Below, in pieces: positions 60,698-64,000 of a DNA stretch of 64,000 bases (position 1 is its first letter; each line of letters begins with the position of its first letter). The translations under genes were made by a program, and so were the position numbers. The DNA is from Hadesarchaea archaeon (GTDB lineage: Archaea; Hadarchaeota; Hadarchaeia; Hadarchaeales; Hadarchaeaceae). The notes under the pieces were generated by a model. That model had not been told where the DNA came from and searched no databases. It saw only the letters and a program-made list of their open reading frames with translations. The stretch spans positions 1-64,000 of the forward strand of contig JAPDJH010000005.1 of the NCBI GenBank assembly GCA_029259175.1. The letters are read 5' to 3'.

Positions 60698-61099
60698 TCA
60701 GAAAAAAAGAGAAAGTTCTCGTTTCGCGCTCTCCGGTGAATCTGCTGCATGAATCACGTTCTGAGTTACTGTTGTTCCGTAATCCCCACGTATGGTGCCC
60801 TTGGGCGCCTTCGCGGGATCTGTAGGTCCTATCAGAGCACGCACTCTGGCCACAGCATTCTCTCCTCTCACCAGCATGAGGACGACATCGCCAGAAATCG
60901 TGAACTGAATCAGGCGCTCAAAAAATTCTTTTCCCCGATGGGGCTCGTAAAGCCTCTCGGCTTCATCACGGGTTAATCGTTTTCTCTGCTTCCTCACTAT
61001 CTCCAATCCTGCTGCTTCGATTCGTCTAACAATCTCGCTCTCCAGTCCTCGGGCTACACCATCTGGCTTTATCATTACCAAAGTTTCTTCTACGACCAT
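60698..61099 (-). CDS. ndk: Nucleoside diphosphate kinase
   Basis: 133 aa. TLVMIKPDGVARGL at the N-terminus, and GTIRGDYGTTVTQNVIHAAD with the phosphorylatable His in VIHAAD. Balances NTP pools. Slightly shorter than the common 140-150 aa. Follows L24e in the conserved ribosomal operon. Confidence 0.97.
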   Translation of the reverse strand: MVVEETLVMIKPDGVARGLESEIVRRIEAAGLEIVRKQRKRLTRDEAERLYEPHRGKEFFERLIQFTISGDVVLMLVRGENAVARVRALIGPTDPAKAPKGTIRGDYGTTVTQNVIHAADSPESAKRELSLFF

Positions 61100-61194
61100 C
61101 GGTTAACATAATGTTAAACGACTTTTAACTTTTTGTCATCGGCTTTTCCTAACCGCAAAATCACATTCCTAAAACCTGAGTTAAAAGAATCGTG

Positions 61195-61389
61195 TCATGT
61201 TAGCTTTCCTCGCAGTTTGCGCGAACGCTCTGTCCATCTAATCTTCTGTGGCTTGCGGCCCAATCGATAATTGCGTTCGCACTTGCTGGCACAGAAAAAA
61301 AGCACCGTACCATCATTACGAACAAACATAAGCCCTCGTCCCGGTTCTATTCTGCCACCGCAAAACGAACACTTTCTAACCTGTGGCAT
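61195..61389 (-). CDS. rpl24e: 50S ribosomal protein L24e
   Basis: 64 aa. [40 protein letters not shown]: a four-cysteine zinc finger protein. It starts 2 nt after the S28e stop. Confidence 0.96.
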   Translation of the reverse strand: MPQVRKCSFCGGRIEPGRGLMFVRNDGTVLFFCASKCERNYRLGRKPQKIRWTERSRKLRGKLT

Positions 61390-61391
61390 CG

Positions 61392-61613
61392 CTATGGCAC
61401 CTTTATCTCTCTGGCCTCGCGCTCCGTCTCGCGAAGCATGAGAATGTCCCCCACACGCACGGGCCCTTTTACGTTGCGAGTGATGATCCTCCCCTTATCC
61501 CGTCCATCCAGTATTCTGCACTTTACCTGCAGGATCTCACCAGTAACGCCCGTCCGCGCTCTAACTTCAATTACCTCAGCCGGATATCCCAAGCCCTCCT
61601 CTTCTTCAGGCAT
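61392..61613 (-). CDS. rps28e: 30S ribosomal protein S28e
   Basis: 73 aa from the ATG at 61613. [20 protein letters not shown] and [20 protein letters not shown], with the [11 protein letters not shown] end, are diagnostic. Preceded by L7Ae at 5 nt. Confidence 0.96.
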   Translation of the reverse strand: MPEEEEGLGYPAEVIEVRARTGVTGEILQVKCRILDGRDKGRIITRNVKGPVRVGDILMLRETEREAREIKVP

Positions 61614-61617
61614 AGAA

Positions 61618-61989
61618 TCACTTCTTGAGTTCCTTGATGCGCTCAACTATTTCGTTCACCAAGTCCGCTGCCTCTCCGGGCTCGATTATTGCCGCCGATG
61701 CCGCTGCGACTTCGATACCACTCGCTGCTCCCAGTTCCTGTTTACTCGGCACGTAGACATAGGGAGTCTCTTTTTCATCGCAGAGCGGGGGTAAGTGGGC
61801 CACTACTTCGGGCGGGTCCACATCTTCCGCTATGACAACCAGCTTCGCTTGTTTGCGTTCGACTGCCTTGGTAACCTCGTTCGTGCCGCGCTTGACTTTC
61901 CCCGTGTCGCGTGCGCGTTCGATCGCCTCGTATGCCTTGTCGGCGAGTTCCTTCGGGACTTCAAACCGCACGTATATCGGCTTGGCCAT
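61618..61989 (-). CDS. rpl7ae: Ribosomal protein L7Ae
   Basis: 123 aa. Binds kink-turns in rRNA, box C/D and H/ACA RNAs and RNase [21 protein letters not shown] is the RNA-binding signature, followed by [27 protein letters not shown] is a strong ribosome-binding site. The leader contains AATGATGAAGG, but no convincing kink-turn for autoregulation. Confidence 0.97.
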   Translation of the reverse strand: MAKPIYVRFEVPKELADKAYEAIERARDTGKVKRGTNEVTKAVERKQAKLVVIAEDVDPPEVVAHLPPLCDEKETPYVYVPSKQELGAASGIEVAAASAAIIEPGEAADLVNEIVERIKELKK

Positions 61990-62049
61990 TCACACACCTC
62001 CTTCGGGTTATACCTTCATCATTCATTAGCGTAAAAGGATTATGGCGAG

Positions 62050-62060
62050 CCCATAAAAAG
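62050..62060 (-). promoter_or_regulatory. TATA box of the L7Ae-S28e-L24e operon
   Basis: On the minus strand CCTTTTTATGG lies about 60-70 nt before the L7Ae ATG, in the 90-nt gap after the TGT stop, so the ribosomal operon has its own promoter. Confidence 0.5.
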
Positions 62061-62079
62061 GATTTGGATGAGAGGTCTT

Positions 62080-63549
62080 TCACCGCTTCATTTTCTCCCA
62101 TATCTCTAGCAGTCGCTCTTTCCATTCTCCATCTGCCAAAACTTCGATTCCAACGTACCTGTGTTTGTTCCGTTCAAGAAACCGTCTAACGGCGTCCAAG
62201 GTCTGACGGATCGTTTCCTCTTCCACCTCTTCTGGGATCTCATGCTGCCACAGCGGGTACATCTCCTCCAATTCCTCCGGAATGGGGCCGAACGGGGGTA
62301 CAACTTTAACAAAATGAGGATTGGGGGAAGTGCTCTTGGGTTTCGCCCGGTCTCCAAAAGCAACGTACAGAACCAACGTCTTTCCTTCCGGAGGTGAGTA
62401 TTGTTCCAGTCTCTGCCGGTATCTCAACACTTCTGGCCTATGGCGACAATCGGGTCCGAGATAGAAAAATGCCGATGATTTGCTCACCGGATCATAGCGT
62501 TCGATAAAATCGGCGTGTCGGTAGAACTCCTTCAACCCTTCCAGCAATCGCGGATGTGCCCGACACCTCTGCTCGAGGAGTTCGAACAGCCACCCCTCCC
62601 ATATTGCCTGCCGGATAGTGCGGATTTCAGCAAAAGTCACGTAAAGGTTGTGGCGGCTCAAAAAATCGATTTGCTCGGATTCTGACATCTCACGGACCTC
62701 TCGGGGGGTGTTCTTGACACACATTGGACAGTCGCAAGGAAACCATTCCAATTCACTTAGCTGATGAGTACCGTGAACGGTGAGATATCGGCCGTCCTTT
62801 GCGTACAATGCATACGCTGCAGAATCGAACAGGTCACAACCCATTGCAACCCCTAGAGCTAAAAACATTGGATGGCCTACACCAAAAAGATGAACCGGTC
62901 TCTCCACCGGCAAATTGCGCTTAGCCGCCATCGTGAGGCGAACCACATCACGGAAGCGATAGTTTTCTAAAAGCTCGACCGGACTTCCGATCGCATGCAC
63001 ATGATATTCCAGCCGGCCCATCTCTCGAGCGCACGTCTCTACTAGATCTGTGAAAAGCCCTCCCTGGATTGGGCCACACCAAAGCATGTCTGTCCGAGTC
63101 CTGATTTGTTGTGCTCGCTTTGCCCTCTCGACAGTTATTCTCACCGTCTCCTCTGCTTTTTCTCTGGTGGCTGTAGCACCTGTGGGTACATCGAGAATGG
63201 TGGCGATATCCGAACCAATGCTTTCCTGATACTTCACTATTTCATCTGGATCCACCTCTATCACGCCGTGGCGCAACAACTGGTATGCGCCGCTATCGGT
63301 CATTATAGGGCCGTCGAATTCCAAGAGATTGTGAACGCCTTTCTCGGAGGCGGAGGGGCCAAAATTGCGCCATATCAGATAAGCGTTGGTAATCAGGATT
63401 TCTGCGCCAAATTTCTTTAGTTCGGAACAAGGGATGGTAATCCGCGCCGGGTTTATTACCGGCATCAGAGTAGGGGTTTCCACTATCCCGTGGCGCGTCC
63501 GAAGTCGGCCTATTCGGGCCAAACCATCATGACACAGTACCTCGAACAT
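62080..63549 (-). CDS. tgtA: Archaeosine tRNA-guanine transglycosylase, catalytic part
   Basis: 489 aa (the ATG at 63552 adds one residue). Inserts preQ0 at G15 of tRNA for archaeosine. RLRTRHGIVETPTLMPVIN, IMTDSGAYQLLRHG, LFGVGHPMFLALGVAMGCDL, FDSAAYALYAKDGRYLT and the zinc site FPCDCPMCVKN with a later His are present. After a C1-like domain the protein stops (LEIWEKMKR), about 90-100 residues short of full-length archaeosine TGTs such as that of Pyrococcus. The missing C2-PUA part is encoded at 33159. Confidence 0.93.
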   Translation of the reverse strand: MFEVLCHDGLARIGRLRTRHGIVETPTLMPVINPARITIPCSELKKFGAEILITNAYLIWRNFGPSASEKGVHNLLEFDGPIMTDSGAYQLLRHGVIEVDPDEIVKYQESIGSDIATILDVPTGATATREKAEETVRITVERAKRAQQIRTRTDMLWCGPIQGGLFTDLVETCAREMGRLEYHVHAIGSPVELLENYRFRDVVRLTMAAKRNLPVERPVHLFGVGHPMFLALGVAMGCDLFDSAAYALYAKDGRYLTVHGTHQLSELEWFPCDCPMCVKNTPREVREMSESEQIDFLSRHNLYVTFAEIRTIRQAIWEGWLFELLEQRCRAHPRLLEGLKEFYRHADFIERYDPVSKSSAFFYLGPDCRHRPEVLRYRQRLEQYSPPEGKTLVLYVAFGDRAKPKSTSPNPHFVKVVPPFGPIPEELEEMYPLWQHEIPEEVEEETIRQTLDAVRRFLERNKHRYVGIEVLADGEWKERLLEIWEKMKR

Positions 63550-63588
63550 CAAACAACAACACGTGCTGAAAAATAAGAGTCTTCGTGT

Positions 63589-64000
63589 TCAACACACCGA
63601 ATGCTTGCCCTCTGCTAGTTCTTTGCAAAAAACGTCTATTCGCTCCAGCTCCGAATCGATGATTTCACGGATTTTCGGTTCAACTTCTTTTAGTTTTGTT
63701 CCCTTTGCAGGGATTACCCGTGCTGCTGCCAGCGCCGGCTGGTCGATCGGTTTTCCGATCTGGCTAACCAGCCACACATAGACCTCTCGTAGGCCGGGAA
63801 CTTGAGAGTGGATTTCCTTCGCTATTCTGTGGGTGAGGAGGTTGTATATTTTGCCCACGTGGCTCACAGGATTCTTGCCAGCCGCAGCTTCAGATCCCAT
63901 GTGCCGGTTGAGGGGGATAACTCCATTTGGCCTGTTCCCACGACCAACTTGGCCCGAATCAGCGCCATCGGCGCTCGTACCAAGCACTGTAAGATAAATG
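63589..64000 (-). CDS. mat: Archaeal S-adenosylmethionine synthetase (3' part)
   Basis: The C-terminal 137 or so residues of an archaeal-type MAT, running off the window at its 5' side. [40 protein letters not shown] and [15 protein letters not shown] are diagnostic. Makes AdoMet used by the many methyltransferases and radical-SAM enzymes nearby. The C-terminus ends LAEGKHSVC. Confidence 0.93.
   Translation of the reverse strand, partial: IYLTVLGTSADGADSGQVGRGNRPNGVIPLNRHMGSEAAAGKNPVSHVGKIYNLLTHRIAKEIHSQVPGLREVYVWLVSQIGKPIDQPALAAARVIPAKGTKLKEVEPKIREIIDSELERIDVFCKELAEGKHSVC

Noticed and set aside
61990-62079. Kink-turn autoregulatory leader before L7Ae
   Set aside because: AATGATGAAGG is present but no matching CTGA or GA pair with a proper stem could be found.
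1-64000. CRISPR array or insertion sequence
   Set aside because: I saw no regularly spaced direct repeats and no transposase-like frame anywhere in the window.

Overview
This window comes from a hyperthermophilic archaeon. The evidence is a full-length reverse gyrase, a group II chaperonin (thermosome), archaeal FEN-1, CDP-archaeol synthase, diphthine synthase, NAC, aIF2-gamma, aIF5B, eukaryote-type ribosomal proteins (eS6, eS28, eL24, L7Ae, L10e), RNA polymerase subunits K, E' and E'', and archaeosine and wyosine tRNA-modification genes. The order L7Ae-S28e-L24e-NDK-aIF5B followed by S6e-aIF2gamma-PIN is typical of euryarchaea. A Thermococci- or Hadarchaeota-like lineage would fit, but the sequence alone does not settle this. 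The genome is compact: neighbouring genes often overlap by 4 nt (ATGA/GTGA), and several convergent pairs overlap by 30-53 nt.

Layout. 0-3.9 kb: a secreted-protein locus with an anchored surface protein, an active-looking signal peptidase, an anchored 283-aa protein, a second signal-peptidase-like protein that has lost its catalytic Ser and His, a broken paralog of the surface protein, and a small secreted basic protein. 3.9-9.9 kb: information processing (HTH regulator, RlmE, DUF123, QueD, thermosome, RpoK with an apparent ATT start, FEN-1, PCM) plus the remnant of an archaeal ATPase. 10-13.6 kb: RHH regulator, an unknown protein, ADP-forming acyl-CoA synthetase alpha, DUF371, Trm112-like. 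13.8-21.2 kb: a surface glycoconjugate cluster (PAP2, AglD-like flippase/transporter family, three GT4 glycosyltransferases, NodB deacetylase, sugar nucleotidyltransferase with a C-terminal extension, VTT/DedA protein). 21.2-23.1 kb: bifunctional FBP aldolase/phosphatase and an unknown coiled-coil/membrane pair.

23.2-28.3 kb is an accessory zone marked by three tRNA genes (Thr-CGT, Lys-CTT, Gln-TTG). It holds a VapBC pair, an HEPN/MNT pair and a PD-(D/E)XK nuclease pseudogene, alongside the housekeeping genes queE, dph5 and DUF357. 28.3-33 kb: CarS, PfkB kinase, two phosphoribosyltransferases, a TOPRIM protein, NAC, a decayed nucleotidyltransferase, and a GC-rich intergenic stretch (30186-30470) full of perfect inverted repeats that may encode an unrecognised structured RNA. 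33-48.5 kb: a C2-PUA protein that looks like the detached half of archaeosine TGT, Taw2, RCK-DHH phosphoesterase, a short TFS-like zinc ribbon, MTAP, cis-prenyltransferase, PPDK, reverse gyrase, agmatinase, L10e, TrkA, Drg GTPase and geranylgeranyl reductase. 48.5-64 kb: Pth2, ThiL, PheS-PheT, RpoE''/RpoE', membrane pyrophosphatase, PIN, aIF2gamma, S6e, aIF5B, NDK, L24e, S28e, L7Ae, the catalytic part of TGT, and the 3' part of archaeal S-adenosylmethionine synthetase running off the window.

Metabolically the window suggests a peptide- or acetate-linked, gluconeogenic lifestyle with substantial pyrophosphate turnover: ADP-forming acyl-CoA synthetase, PPDK, FBP aldolase/phosphatase and a K+-type membrane pyrophosphatase. 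The best candidates for something undescribed are the active/inactive signal-peptidase locus at the left end, the hairpin-rich putative RNA at 30.2-30.5 kb, and the split archaeosine transglycosylase.
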